NCBI GenBank assembly: GCA_903905455.1
Contig: CAIVGN010000127.1
Span: 1-64,000 of the forward strand
Source of the DNA: an uncultured Archangium sp.
GTDB taxonomy: Bacteria > Myxococcota > Myxococcia > Myxococcales > Myxococcaceae
Length of the DNA stretch: 64,000 bases
Direction: 5' to 3'
This document shows, piece after piece, positions 42,494 through 51,313 of this stretch. The notes below the pieces were generated by a model, which searched no databases, was not told the origin of the DNA, and saw only the letters and a list, made by a program, of their open reading frames with translations. The stretch's first letter is position 1. Every line of letters starts with the position of its first letter. A program made the position numbers and the translations under genes.

Positions 42494-43330
42494 TCAGCGA
42501 ATGAAGTTCACCAACTGGTCGACCTTGAGGGGCAGCGTCTGTCCGCCCGACTGCAGCTGCGCGTTGAAGGTCACCTGCGAGTTGCCGCCGCGGATCGCGT
42601 TGACCACCGCGCCGGCCGCGGACGTGAAGCTCACGGTCAACGGCAACGAGACGTCCTTCTCACCCTTGCCGCTCATGTCGCCGAAGCTCCCGGTGGAGAG
42701 GCTGCCCACGTTGCTCCCGGCGATGGCCAGGTTGCCCGTCAGCCCGCCGATGGGCAGCGCGTAGGTGTTCTTGTTGGTCACCTTGATGGGGAACTCGATG
42801 GTGGCGCCGGCGAAGGTGACGTTGGTCACGCGCGGGTTGCCGAAGACCACCGCGGGGATCTTGGGCACCTCGAAGAGGCCCTCCTTGGCGATGGGCAGGC
42901 GAATCACGCCCACCGGCGTCTGCACGCCCAGGCCACCCTCGGCGCGCCACGAGGCGTTGTCCTTGGTGAGGAAGGTCTCCACCACGGCCACCAGGTCGGC
43001 GAACTTGATGCCCGCGGGGAAGTGCAGCTTGCTCGCGCCCTGGGCGCCGATCTGCAGCCCGCTGGGCGGAGCACCGGCCACCACCTGCTTGTTCTCGACG
43101 AAGAGCGCGTAGTCGATGGTCGCCAGCGAGATGGCCACGTTGTTGGGGTTGTCGAGCTCCCACACGGTGTCGAGGTTCAGCCCGCCCAGCGAGATGTCGG
43201 TGAGCGACACGTCGATGAACCGGAAGCCCGGCTGCTGGAACGACTTGGAGGCGAGGTTGAGCAGGTCCTTGAGGATCGCGCAGCCCGAGAGAACGGTGAG
43301 GGCACAAGCAGTGAGGATGATTCGTTTCAT
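42494..43330 (-). CDS. LEA type 2 (WHy-domain) lipoprotein
   Basis: A 278-residue lipoprotein; signal peptide ends LTVLSGCA. It contains a LEA14/WHy-type immunoglobulin-like beta-sandwich (FRFIDVSLTDISLGGLNLDTVWELDNPNNVAISL) and a second related half (VTNVTFAGATIEFPIKVTNKNTYALPIGGL). Such proteins are linked to desiccation and stress tolerance. Start is ATG 43330. Divergent, 32 bases, from the small gene on the other strand. Confidence 0.85.
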   Translation of the reverse strand: MKRIILTACALTVLSGCAILKDLLNLASKSFQQPGFRFIDVSLTDISLGGLNLDTVWELDNPNNVAISLATIDYALFVENKQVVAGAPPSGLQIGAQGASKLHFPAGIKFADLVAVVETFLTKDNASWRAEGGLGVQTPVGVIRLPIAKEGLFEVPKIPAVVFGNPRVTNVTFAGATIEFPIKVTNKNTYALPIGGLTGNLAIAGSNVGSLSTGSFGDMSGKGEKDVSLPLTVSFTSAAGAVVNAIRGGNSQVTFNAQLQSGGQTLPLKVDQLVNFIR

Positions 43331-43362
43331 GGCAGTCTCCGGCGCCTTCAAGGAGGTGTCCC

Positions 43363-43590
43363 GTGACGCGCTGGTGCCGGAAAGATGCAACGAGCGGGTG
43401 CTTCCCGCTCCTCAAATCTCTGCTGGGTCGGCGCGGCGTGCAGGTCGAGCTCGTCGGCGGCATGTCCTTTATCGATGAAGTCGTGAGCCTGGAGGGCCCG
43501 ACCGGCGCGGAGATAGCCGTATTCAGCACCCGCCGTCGTGTCGCAGTTCGCGACATCGAGCTGGTGCAGTGGGTGCCCGACCTGAGCTGA
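43363..43590 (+). CDS. Small conserved-looking hypothetical protein
   Basis: A 75-residue basic protein with GTG start; a perfect Shine-Dalgarno AAGGAGG (43350-43356) sits six bases upstream, which is strong support for a real gene. The C-terminal 45 residues read as a five-strand beta pattern (VQVELVGGMSFIDEVVSLEGPTG ... RRRVAVRDIELVQWV), somewhat like LSm or SH3 barrels. No domain recognised. Flanked by convergent cysK. Confidence 0.6.
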   Translation: MTRWCRKDATSGCFPLLKSLLGRRGVQVELVGGMSFIDEVVSLEGPTGAEIAVFSTRRRVAVRDIELVQWVPDLS

Positions 43591-43608
43591 GCACCCCGCC
43601 CTGCCTGC

Positions 43609-44523
43609 TTACGGCAGGAAGCCTTCGACCGAGAGGTAGCGCTCGCCGGTGTCGTAGCAGAACGTCAACACCCGGCTCCCGGGGGCCAGCTCGGGCAGCT
43701 TCTGCTTCACCGCCTGCAGCGACGCGCCCGACGACACGCCGACGAGGATGCCCTCTTCCTTCGCCGCGCGGCGCGCCATCTCGTAGGCGTCGAGGTGGTC
43801 GACCTGCACCACGCCGTCGAGCAGCTCCTTCTTCAGGTTCGCGGGGATGAAGCCGGCGCCGATGCCCTGGATGGGGTGCGGCCCGGGGGCGCCCCCGGAG
43901 ATGACCGGCGACTTCGTCGGCTCCACGGCGAACACCTTGAGCTGGGGCCACTTCGGCTTGAGCACCTCGGCCAGCGCGCTGATGTGACCGCCGGTGCCCA
44001 CGCCGGTGATGATCGCGTCGAGGCCCTCGGGGAAGTCGCGCAGCACCTCCTGCGCGGTGGTCTTGCGGTGCGCCTCGAGGTTCGCCGGGTTCTCGAACTG
44101 CTGGGGGATCCACGCGTGGGGCGTCACGGCCGCCAGCTCCTGGGCGCGGGCGATGGCGCCCTTCATGCCCTTCTCGCGCGGGGTGAGATCGAACTTCGCC
44201 CCGTAGGCCGCCATCAAGCGACGACGCTCGAGCGACATCGACTCGGGCATCACCAGGATGAGCTGGTACCCCTTCACCGCGGCCACCATCGCCAGGCCGA
44301 TGCCGGTGTTGCCCGACGTCGGCTCGATGATCACCGAGTCCTTCGTGAGCAGGCCCTTGCTCTCGGCGTCTTCGATCATCGCCAGGGCGATGCGGTCCTT
44401 GATGCTCGCGCCGGGGTTCGCGCGCTCGAGCTTGATCCACACCTCGTGGCTCGTGCCGAACAGCCGGTTCAACTTCACGTGCGGCGTGTTGCCGATGGTC
44501 TCGAGGATCGAATTGGCGCGCAT
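43609..44523 (-). CDS. cysK: Cysteine synthase (O-acetylserine sulfhydrylase)
   Basis: PLP enzyme that makes cysteine from O-acetylserine and sulfide. A 304-residue chain: PLP lysine K42 in GASIKDR, substrate loop SGNTGIG, glycine-rich phosphate site GVGTGGH, and C-terminal GVSSGAS. Starts with ATG 44523 after AAGGACG. Second gene of a unit with cysE, 63 bases downstream of it, completing the pathway from serine. Confidence 0.95.
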   Translation of the reverse strand: MRANSILETIGNTPHVKLNRLFGTSHEVWIKLERANPGASIKDRIALAMIEDAESKGLLTKDSVIIEPTSGNTGIGLAMVAAVKGYQLILVMPESMSLERRRLMAAYGAKFDLTPREKGMKGAIARAQELAAVTPHAWIPQQFENPANLEAHRKTTAQEVLRDFPEGLDAIITGVGTGGHISALAEVLKPKWPQLKVFAVEPTKSPVISGGAPGPHPIQGIGAGFIPANLKKELLDGVVQVDHLDAYEMARRAAKEEGILVGVSSGASLQAVKQKLPELAPGSRVLTFCYDTGERYLSVEGFLP

Positions 44524-44586
44524 GACGTCCTTGTCCGTTGGGGTGGATTTACATCCGTCTTAGTGGACGGCGCCCAGCCCGGCAAC

Positions 44587-45432
44587 TCAGATCACCCAGT
44601 CGAGCTCTTCGAAGGCCCCGCCCGGCTGGCGGGGGCGCACTTCGCTGCGGCGGCTGACCACGGAGTTGGGCGGCACCGACTGCGTGAGCCACGCGTTGCC
44701 CGCGACGATGGAGTGGTGCCCGACCACGGTGTTCCCCCCGAGGATGGTGGCGCCGGCGTAGATCACCACCTCGTCTTCGATGGTGGGGTGGCGCTTGCTG
44801 TCGGCCAGCGCCTTCTCGACGGTGAGCGCGCCCAGGGTGACGCCCTGGTAGAGCTTCACGCCGTCGCCGATGTGCGTGGTCTCGCCGATGACCACCCCGG
44901 TGCCGTGGTCGATGCAGAAGCGGCGGCCGATGGTGGCGCCGGGGTGAATGTCGATGCCCGTCTTCTCATGGGCGAACTCCGTGAGCAGGCGCGGGAGCAG
45001 CGGCAGGCCCAGCTGCCACAGCAGGTGCGCCACCCGGTAGACGGCGATGGCGTAGAAGCCGGGGTAGGTGAGCACCACCTCGTCGTAGCTGCGCGCCGCG
45101 GGGTCGCCCTCGAGAATGGCCCGCGCGTCGGCTTCCAGCGTCTGCAGCACGTCGGGCAGCTGGGTGAGGAAGCGCTGCACCAGCTTCTCGGGCATCTTCT
45201 CGTGCAGCGTGCCGATGGCCCGGTCGAGGCGCGCGAGCGTCTGCGCCATGAGCAGCACCTCTTCCTCCACCGCGTCTTCGCTGCACACCACGTTCGAAGA
45301 GAAGTGGGGGAAGAGCACGCCGAGCACCAGGGGCCCGAACTGGAGCGCCAGCGGCCGCAACTGCCCCGGCAAGGCGTACTGGCGACGGGTCAGGAGGAGT
45401 CGCTCGAGGAGGGCGTGCGGGACCGTGGGCAT
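44587..45432 (-). CDS. cysE: Serine O-acetyltransferase
   Basis: Acetylates serine with acetyl-CoA to O-acetylserine, the CysK substrate. A 281-residue protein: an N-terminal helical domain (to about residue 150) and a left-handed beta-helix with hexapeptide repeats (IDIHPGATIGRRFCIDHGTGVVIGETTHIGD, with the catalytic Asp/His). C-terminus ends DWVI; Ile at the end is the feature by which such enzymes bind the CysK active site to form the synthase complex. Start ATG 45432. Confidence 0.93.
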   Translation of the reverse strand: MPTVPHALLERLLLTRRQYALPGQLRPLALQFGPLVLGVLFPHFSSNVVCSEDAVEEEVLLMAQTLARLDRAIGTLHEKMPEKLVQRFLTQLPDVLQTLEADARAILEGDPAARSYDEVVLTYPGFYAIAVYRVAHLLWQLGLPLLPRLLTEFAHEKTGIDIHPGATIGRRFCIDHGTGVVIGETTHIGDGVKLYQGVTLGALTVEKALADSKRHPTIEDEVVIYAGATILGGNTVVGHHSIVAGNAWLTQSVPPNSVVSRRSEVRPRQPGGAFEELDWVI

Positions 45433-45499
45433 GGGCGGTGGTTCACCACCGAGCGCCCACGCTGGCAACCCCGGCGTAGAGTGGCCCTCGAGGCTCCCG

Positions 45500-45721
45500 A
45501 TGCACACCTGGCTCGCGTCACTCACCATGGGCTTCCTCACCGCGCTGCGCTTCGTGGCGTTGCCTTCGTTCGCCGGCCTGGTGCTCCTGAGCCTCGGTTG
45601 GCGGTGGAAGACCCGCGCCTGGCTCCCCCTGTGGAAGCTGGCCGTGGCGCTCCTGGGCCTCACCGCGCTGGGCACGCTGGGCTTCGCGATCGCGTGGCAG
45701 TCGGCCCAGGGCCGGCTGTAG
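45500..45721 (+). CDS. Small membrane protein
   Basis: A 73-residue protein with two hydrophobic helices (about 14-34 and 43-64) and a positively charged loop (RWKTRAW), an inner-membrane hairpin topology. Divergent from cysE (67 bases). No family recognised. Start ATG 45500 with a weak GAGG upstream. Confidence 0.55.
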   Translation: MHTWLASLTMGFLTALRFVALPSFAGLVLLSLGWRWKTRAWLPLWKLAVALLGLTALGTLGFAIAWQSAQGRL

Positions 45722-45794
45722 TTCCCGCCCTCACATGGCGCGGGGCGCAACCGGCGCACTACCGTTTTGCCTTTTTCACCATCAGGGGGGATGC

Positions 45795-47630
45795 ATGCGT
45801 TCACTGTTGATCGCCGGGGCGTTGCTGGGCGCGATGGGCTGCAACCAGGCCGTGGAGGCCACCACGACGGCGCGGCCCCAGGGCCCGAGCGCCGGGACCC
45901 CGGTCTCGACCGCGCGCGCGGCCCTCGCTCCCTTTCGCCCGGTGGTGGGTGGCCAGCTCACCCTGAGCGCCGACCGGCGCCGCGTGGCGCTCGCCGACGC
46001 CGAGGGCGACGTGCTGCGCGTGTACGATCTCACGCAGAACACCCTCGCCTTCGAGGTCGAGCTCCCCCTGCACGCCTGGCCGACGCGAGCGCTGGAGGGT
46101 GAGAACGGCGACTGGTTCGTGCTCCTGCGCGGCCTGGGGGCGCTGGCCACCGTGACCCCCGACCCCGTCGCGCCGGGGCGCTTCACGGTCTCGCAGCTCG
46201 CCGTGTGCCCCGAGCCCCGAGCGCTGGCGCTGAACCCGGAGCACCAGCTCCTGGTGGCCTGCGCCGGCGGCGAGCTGGTGCGCGTGGCCCAGGGACAGGT
46301 GCTCGAGACCACGGCGACCAGCGTGGAATGGCGCGACCTGGCGATCACCGGCGGGGTGATCACCGGCACCTCGTTCCGGTCGGCGCAGCGCTTCACCATC
46401 GCCACGCCCGGCGCGGCACCGGTGGGCCAACGCGCGCCGCCGCAGCGCCTCGTCACCAACCCTCTCGACGTGACGCTGCACGAGCCGCAGGTGGCCTGGC
46501 GCACGGTGCCGGGCCCCGGGGGCACGTCCTTCATGGTGCACCAGCTCCACGCGGATCTGCTCCGCGTCGACACCGCGGTGCCTGGCGCCCCCGACGCGGG
46601 CCCGGTGGGCACCTCGAACAGCCCCTACGGCACCAGCCGCCCGCCGCCGATCCCCGGCCAACCGCCGGTCTGCAGCAGCTCCGCGGTGGTCACCGGCATC
46701 ACCACCTTCGGCCCCGGCGGGCTCATCACGGTGCACGAGACCAACGACGTGCTCCCCGTCGACGCGGCGCTCTCGCCCGACGGCGCGCAGCTCGCGGTGG
46801 CCGGCGCGGGCGGCACGGGCCTGAGCGTGTACCCCACGGCGATGCTCAGCCAATCGGCGCCCTGCGTGGCGCCAGCCGGGGGCGTCGCGGGCATGTCGTT
46901 CACCAGCGTGGCCTGGGTCTCGAACTCCATGGTGGTGGTGCTCGAGACGCTGCACCGCACCCCGCTGCTCCTCGACCTGAACACCGGGCGCATGCGCAGC
47001 CTGGGCAACGACACGGGCCACGCCTCGGCGGCCCACGCGCTCTTCCACGAGGCCCCGCGGGGCGGCGCCGCGCTCGCCTGCGCGTCGTGTCACCCCGAGG
47101 GCGGCGAAGACGGCCACCTGTGGATCATCGACGGCAAGCCGCGGCGCACGCAGACGCTCTCCGGCGGGGTGATGGCCCGCGCCCCCTTTCACTGGAAGGG
47201 CGATCTCCCCACCCTCGACGGGCTGATGAGCGACACCTTCGTGCGGCGCATGGGCGCCGTGCCCGTGTCCGGCACCGAGGTGCGCGCGCTGGCTTCCTGG
47301 CTGGACACCCTTCCCGCGCCCGCCGCGTCGCGGGTGTTGAGCCCCGAGCAACGGGCCGCGGGGCTGGCGCTGTTCCAGAAGGCGCGCTGCGCGGCCTGCC
47401 ACCTCGAGGGCGGCACCATCGAGGGGCCCCTGGCCGACGTCGGCACCGGCGAGGCGCTGCGTTCGCCCAACCTGCGCGGCCTGCACGCCCGCGCGCCCTA
47501 CCTGCACACCGGGGCCCTGTTTGACATCCGCAGCCGCGTGATGGGCCCGGCCGACACGCGCCACGGCGACCTCGCGGCGCTGACCGACAGCGAAAAGGAA
47601 ACGCTCGTCGCCTATCTCGAGTCGCTCTGA
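45795..47630 (+). CDS. Di-heme c-type lipoprotein with N-terminal beta-propeller
   Basis: A 611-residue predicted lipoprotein (signal peptide LLGAMGCN). Residues about 50-410 carry a YncE-like beta-propeller pattern (LTLSADRRRVALADAEGDVLRVYDL, LALNPEHQLLVACAGGELVRV). The C-terminal third has two c-type heme sites, CASCH and CAACH, in cytochrome-peroxidase-like context (AHALFHEAP, RSPNLRGLHARAPYLHTG). Possibly a periplasmic or surface electron-transfer protein. GGGGGG-rich leader provides the RBS at 45785. Single-gene unit. Confidence 0.82.
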   Translation: MRSLLIAGALLGAMGCNQAVEATTTARPQGPSAGTPVSTARAALAPFRPVVGGQLTLSADRRRVALADAEGDVLRVYDLTQNTLAFEVELPLHAWPTRALEGENGDWFVLLRGLGALATVTPDPVAPGRFTVSQLAVCPEPRALALNPEHQLLVACAGGELVRVAQGQVLETTATSVEWRDLAITGGVITGTSFRSAQRFTIATPGAAPVGQRAPPQRLVTNPLDVTLHEPQVAWRTVPGPGGTSFMVHQLHADLLRVDTAVPGAPDAGPVGTSNSPYGTSRPPPIPGQPPVCSSSAVVTGITTFGPGGLITVHETNDVLPVDAALSPDGAQLAVAGAGGTGLSVYPTAMLSQSAPCVAPAGGVAGMSFTSVAWVSNSMVVVLETLHRTPLLLDLNTGRMRSLGNDTGHASAAHALFHEAPRGGAALACASCHPEGGEDGHLWIIDGKPRRTQTLSGGVMARAPFHWKGDLPTLDGLMSDTFVRRMGAVPVSGTEVRALASWLDTLPAPAASRVLSPEQRAAGLALFQKARCAACHLEGGTIEGPLADVGTGEALRSPNLRGLHARAPYLHTGALFDIRSRVMGPADTRHGDLAALTDSEKETLVAYLESL

Positions 47631-47662
47631 CGGCGCCGCGCCGGCGCGGTAGAACGAAGGCC

Positions 47663-48571
47663 ATGCGCACCGTGCTCCTCGCCGGCTCGTCTCACCCCCA
47701 ACTCGCCCAGGAACTCAGCGTTGCTCTCGGCGTGCCCCTGGGCCCGTGCCGCATCGAGCGCTTCCCAGACGGGGAACTCGACGTCTCGCTCGAGGCCGAC
47801 GTGCGCGGGGCCGAGGTCTTCGTGGTGCAGTCGCTCCACGCACCGGTGGGCGAACACCTGCTCGAGCTGGCCTTGATCGCCGACGTCTGCCAGCGCTCGG
47901 GCGCGGCGTCGGTGACCGCGGTGATTCCGTACCTCGGCTACGCCCGGCAGGACCGCCGGGTCTCGGGCCGGGAACCGCTGGGCGCGCGGGTGGTGGCCGA
48001 GCTGATCACCGCGGGCCGCGTCGATCGCGTGGTGTGCCTCGATCTCCACAGCCGCGCGGTCGAGGGCTGCTTCCCCCGCCCCATGGAGCACGCCGACGCG
48101 GTGCCCCTGCTCGTCGAGCACGTGCGCGCCACGCTCACCCTGCCCGCCGTGGTCGTCTCGCCGGACCTGGGCGCGGTGAAGCGGGCCGAGGCCTTCGCGC
48201 GGCCGCTGGGGCTCCCGGTGGCGGTGGTGCACAAGCAGCGGCTCTCGGGCGAGGAGGTCAAGGCGCAGGCGGTGGTGGGCGACGTCGCCGGGCGCCACGT
48301 GGTGGTGGTCGACGACATGATCTCCACCGGCGGCACCCTGGTCGCGGCCGTCGAGACGGTGCTCGCTCACGGGGCGAAGGGCCCGGTCACGGTGGTCGCC
48401 TCGCACGGGCTGTTCGTCGGCCCGGCCCGCGAACGCCTCGCGCGGCTGCCCCTGGCGCGCCTGGTGGTGACCGACTCGGTGCCCTTCCACGGCGACGCCG
48501 GCTTTCCCCTGGAGCGGGTGCACGCCGCGCCGGCGCTGGCCGCGGCGATTCGGCGGCTGCGCGTCGAGTAG
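47663..48571 (+). CDS. Ribose-phosphate pyrophosphokinase (PRPP synthetase family)
   Basis: Makes 5-phosphoribosyl-1-pyrophosphate from ribose-5-phosphate and ATP. A 302-residue enzyme with the family motifs FPDGELDV, PYLGYARQDR (ATP site) and VVVVDDMISTGGTL (PRPP-binding loop). It is slightly shorter than typical bacterial Prs (310-320), and the FSGH region is altered, so it may be a second, specialised paralogue. Followed 12 bases later by a small membrane-protein gene. Confidence 0.88.
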   Translation: MRTVLLAGSSHPQLAQELSVALGVPLGPCRIERFPDGELDVSLEADVRGAEVFVVQSLHAPVGEHLLELALIADVCQRSGAASVTAVIPYLGYARQDRRVSGREPLGARVVAELITAGRVDRVVCLDLHSRAVEGCFPRPMEHADAVPLLVEHVRATLTLPAVVVSPDLGAVKRAEAFARPLGLPVAVVHKQRLSGEEVKAQAVVGDVAGRHVVVVDDMISTGGTLVAAVETVLAHGAKGPVTVVASHGLFVGPARERLARLPLARLVVTDSVPFHGDAGFPLERVHAAPALAAAIRRLRVE

Positions 48572-48583
48572 GCTTCCGGCTCC

Positions 48584-48940
48584 ATGGACATCAAGGGCAT
48601 CGAGGGGCTCACCGTCGGCGACGTGCAGGACCAGGTGCGGCGCGGCGCGAAGTTCGTGGTCTTCGGCTACTGCATGTCGTTCTTGATCATCACCCTGCGC
48701 CGCTCGAGCGACGTGCAGTTCGTGCGCGAAGGCGAGAGCCCGCTGGTCAAGGGCCTTCCGTACACGCTGCTCTCGCTGTTCATCGGCTGGTGGGGTTTCC
48801 CCTGGGGGCTGATCTACACGCCGGTGGTGATCATCCAGAACCTGAGCGGCGGCAAGGACGTCACCGCGGCCGTCATGGACTCGCTGGCCCCCGGAATGCC
48901 ACAGCGCGCGCAGGGCCTTCCCGAGGTCCAGGTGAAATAG
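48584..48940 (+). CDS. Conserved membrane protein of unknown function
   Basis: A 118-residue protein with two hydrophobic segments: YCMSFLIITL (about 29-40) and YTLLSLFIGWWGFPWGLIYTPVVIIQNL (about 62-88). The WGFPWG motif in the second is distinctive of a small bacterial family of unknown role. Translated 12 bases after the PRPP synthetase gene. No signal for enzymatic activity. Confidence 0.7.
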   Translation: MDIKGIEGLTVGDVQDQVRRGAKFVVFGYCMSFLIITLRRSSDVQFVREGESPLVKGLPYTLLSLFIGWWGFPWGLIYTPVVIIQNLSGGKDVTAAVMDSLAPGMPQRAQGLPEVQVK

Positions 48941-48979
48941 TTCCGACTTCTGCAGCTCGGGGTTCGTATTGAAGCCACC

Positions 48980-49375
48980 ATGAGAAACCTGCTCCTCGCC
49001 GCTGCGCTCGTCGCCTTCCCTGCCGCTGCCCAGGTGCAGATCAGCGTGCAGCTCCCGAGCATCTTCTTTCCCGCGCCGCCGCAACTGGTGGTGGTGCAGC
49101 CCGGGGTGCAGGTCGTCGAGAACAACTCCGAAGAGGTGTTCGTCGTCGACGACGTCTACTGGGTGCGCCGCAGCGACCGCTGGTACCGGGCCAACGATCA
49201 CCGGGGCGGCTGGGTGTACGTCGACGGGCCGCGCGTGCCGCCGTCGCTGGTGCGCCTCTCCCCGGGCGCCTACCGCCACTACAAGCACGAGCAGCGCGAA
49301 GAGCGCCGCGAGGATCGCCGGGAAGACCGCCGCGACGAGGGCAAGGGCAACAAGCACGGCAAGGGCAAGCACTGA
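48980..49375 (+). CDS. Secreted hypothetical protein with a basic tail
   Basis: A 131-residue exported protein: signal peptide ends FPAAAQVQ. Residues 55-90 (VFVVDDVYWVRRSDRWYRANDHRGGWVYVDG) resemble the aromatic-rich surface proteins of Proteobacteria. The C-terminus is a tandem of REERREDRR units followed by GKGNKHGKGKH, strongly basic. Possibly binds polyanions such as LPS or DNA. No known domain. Confidence 0.7.
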   Translation: MRNLLLAAALVAFPAAAQVQISVQLPSIFFPAPPQLVVVQPGVQVVENNSEEVFVVDDVYWVRRSDRWYRANDHRGGWVYVDGPRVPPSLVRLSPGAYRHYKHEQREERREDRREDRRDEGKGNKHGKGKH

Positions 49376-49382
49376 CCCGCGG

Positions 49383-49413
49383 TTGACGCATGGTTGTAGT
49401 GCGTATGTAGTGC
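49383..49413 (+). promoter_or_regulatory. Promoter and operator of toxin-antitoxin pair
   Basis: TTGACG (49383-49388), 17 bases, then TGTAGT (49406-49411) form a sigma-70-type promoter. Two direct GTAGTGC repeats (49396-49402, 49407-49413) are 11 bases apart, one DNA turn, fitting an autoregulatory ribbon-helix-helix antitoxin. Only seven bases separate the -10 box from the ATG, so the mRNA may be leaderless. Confidence 0.55.
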
Positions 49414-49417
49414 ACGC

Positions 49418-49678
49418 ATGAAGACCGCCCTGCTCCCCGCCACCCGCGTCGCCCCGGCGCTCCGAAAGCGAGTCGAGGCGCTGCTCGCTGAGGGCGAGAC
49501 GGTCTCCAGCTTCATCGAGGCCGCCGTCACGCAGCACGCAGACGCGCGCGCCGCCCAGCGTGACTTCGTGCAGCGCGGCCTGGCGGCGGAGGCGGACGGC
49601 CAATGGGTCAGCGCCGAGCGCGTCTACCGCACGGTCAAGAAGGCCGCGCTTCGGGCCCGCGGCAAGTCGAAGGCATGA
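49418..49678 (+). CDS. Antitoxin, YlcI/YnfO-like ribbon-helix-helix protein
   Basis: An 86-residue protein with a ribbon-helix-helix-like N-terminus (ALLPATRVAPALRKRVEALLAEGETVSSFIEAAVTQHADARAAQ), which would bind the operator and, through its C-terminus, the toxin. Ends overlapping the toxin start (ATGA). The pairing with a ParE-like partner supports the role. Possible leaderless translation, since no SD site is seen before ATG 49418. Confidence 0.78.
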   Translation: MKTALLPATRVAPALRKRVEALLAEGETVSSFIEAAVTQHADARAAQRDFVQRGLAAEADGQWVSAERVYRTVKKAALRARGKSKA

Positions 49679-49980
49679 AGCGGTACCGCGTTCGTTTTGC
49701 CCGGGCGGCGCTCGACGATCTCGAGCGGCTCACGGCGTTCCTGGTCGGCCAGGATTCCGACCGCGCCGCGGACATGGAGCCCACCGTTCGCAACGCGGTC
49801 GAGGTCCTGATGCGGCTGCCCTTCGTGGGGCGGCCCGCCCGACAGCAGCAAGACCTGACGCTCCGGGAGCTCCTCGTTCCCTTCGGCGCCACCGGCTACA
49901 TCCTGCTGTACCGGGTCGGCCCCGGCTCGACGGTCAGCGTGCTCGCCGCCCGCCACCAGCTCGAGGAGCGCTTTCACTGA
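49675..49980 (+). CDS. ParE/RelE-superfamily toxin
   Basis: A 101-residue protein of the ParE/RelE fold: basic start (MKRYRVRFARAALDDLERL), central helix (RAADMEPTVRNAVEVL), FVGRPARQQ and terminal strands with YILLYRV and VLAARHQ. ParE proteins inhibit gyrase and RelE ones cleave mRNA; the pattern is closer to ParE. Overlaps the antitoxin by 4 bases, a standard type II module. Confidence 0.85.
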   Translation: MKRYRVRFARAALDDLERLTAFLVGQDSDRAADMEPTVRNAVEVLMRLPFVGRPARQQQDLTLRELLVPFGATGYILLYRVGPGSTVSVLAARHQLEERFH

Positions 49981-49995
49981 CCTGCGCCAGCCCCG

Positions 49996-50760
49996 TCACT
50001 GCAGCGGGCGCGGCGCGGCGACCTCGAGGGTGGCCTTCTCCTTCGAGCGGTTCCCCGCGGCGTCGAAGAGCTCGAAGGTGAGCTTGTAGGCCCGGCCGTC
50101 ATCGAAGCCGAAGTTCCCGCTGCACGCGTCGTGGCCGATGGTGAGCGTCTCGCCGTCGAGCGGCACCGGGTACTGCTGCTGCGCCGAGCCACCGCGGGCG
50201 CGCTGCATCGACACCAGCACCCAGGCGGCGCCGGCCTCTTCGACCACCGCGTGGAGCTTGAGCTGCCGGCGCAGGCCCTGCGCGCCCTGCACGTAGAACC
50301 CCTCGGACGACGCGGGCCGCTGCTTGTACTTCGGCGCCTTCTTGTCGGGCCCCCCGCCGGCCAGCCAGCGCAGCGAGCCGTCGCCGAGGCGATCGTTGAG
50401 CAGGCGCACCCCGGCCAGTTCCTTGGGCAGCGCCAGCGAGTACTCGACGTTGGGCAACAGCGCCTTGAGCGGCCGCAGGCGCACCGCGACGCGCGACATC
50501 TGCGAGACGAAGCCCTTCTCGGCCTTCACCGCGATGGGCTCCTGCCCCTCGGAGACGAGCGCCAGGGCCTCGTTGCCCAGCAGGCCTTGCACCAGCACCT
50601 GGGCGGTGCCCGTGCCTTCGATGATCAGCTGCGCGTTGGTGGGCACCACCGAACCCGGCGCGGGGAAGAGCAGCACCCCGTCTTTCACGCAGGTCTCGGC
50701 GGCGAACGCGCGGGGCGGGGCGAGCAGCACCACCCAGGCCACCAGCAACAGGCGCTTCAC
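49996..50760 (-). CDS. Secreted hypothetical protein
   Basis: A 254-residue exported protein: signal peptide residues 1-20 (ending RAFAAET). The mature part looks like two immunoglobulin-like beta domains (VLLFPAPGSVVPTNAQLIIEG; YKLTFELFDAAGNRSKEKATLEV), the second resembling an Ig-like domain with FDAAGNRS. Typical of cell-surface proteins in this phylum, but no specific family was recognised. Two bases separate it from the preceding DUF3467 gene, so the two share a transcript. Confidence 0.72.
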   Translation of the reverse strand: MKRLLLVAWVVLLAPPRAFAAETCVKDGVLLFPAPGSVVPTNAQLIIEGTGTAQVLVQGLLGNEALALVSEGQEPIAVKAEKGFVSQMSRVAVRLRPLKALLPNVEYSLALPKELAGVRLLNDRLGDGSLRWLAGGGPDKKAPKYKQRPASSEGFYVQGAQGLRRQLKLHAVVEEAGAAWVLVSMQRARGGSAQQQYPVPLDGETLTIGHDACSGNFGFDDGRAYKLTFELFDAAGNRSKEKATLEVAAPRPLQ

Positions 50761-50762
50761 CG

Positions 50763-51050
50763 TCAGTGGACCGGGGTGCCGGGGTCGGTCACCTCGATGG
50801 GCCCGAACTTCTGCTCGAACTTCGCCACGTTGTCCTGCATGGCCATCATCAAGCGCTTCATGTGCTTGGGGTTGGTGATGATGCGCGAGAGCACCTTGGC
50901 GCGCGGCTGCTGGGGCTGCACGTAGATGAAGTCGAGCGTGAACTCGGTCTCGGTGTGGTTCACGAGGGCCATGTTCACGTACTGGCCGTTGGCGATGGCG
51001 TCATCGAGCTGAATCTGGAGCTGCACCTCGGGAGGCTTCGTGTCGGACAT
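50763..51050 (-). CDS. DUF3467 family protein
   Basis: A 95-residue cytosolic protein with the DUF3467 pattern: YVNMALVNHTETEFTLDFIYVQP, KVLSRIITNPKHMKRLMMAMQDNVAKFEQKFG. Function of the family is unknown. It may be the first gene of a unit with the secreted protein, from which it is separated by two bases. Confidence 0.88.
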   Translation of the reverse strand: MSDTKPPEVQLQIQLDDAIANGQYVNMALVNHTETEFTLDFIYVQPQQPRAKVLSRIITNPKHMKRLMMAMQDNVAKFEQKFGPIEVTDPGTPVH

Positions 51051-51072
51051 GAAGCCTCACCTACTACAACGT

Positions 51073-51243
51073 TCACGGCATCGGCGCGGCACCTGACAGG
51101 TTGTCCATGCGGTTGGCGGCGTTGGCCCCCGGGGTCCTGGTGGGGTCGTTGATCGGCGCGGGCTCGGCGGCCCGGCCCGACTGGTACTTCTTCCAGCCGA
51201 AGTAGCCACCAGCGACGAGGACGATGAGGAGCACGGAGCGCAT
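51073..51243 (-). CDS. Small single-pass membrane protein
   Basis: A 56-residue protein with one N-terminal transmembrane segment (LLIVLVAGGYFGWKKY) and a soluble tail rich in Pro and Asn. An ATG at 51252 would add three residues. Located in the leftward unit 22 bases upstream of the DUF3467 gene. No family recognised; coding probability is moderate because it is short. Confidence 0.5.
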   Translation of the reverse strand: MRSVLLIVLVAGGYFGWKKYQSGRAAEPAPINDPTRTPGANAANRMDNLSGAAPMP

Positions 51244-51313
51244 GGCCGGCATCGTGCGCCTGCAATTCGGTTTAGGGGAAGCGTGGGCGCACGAATAGGC
51301 TGCCGCAGACCCC

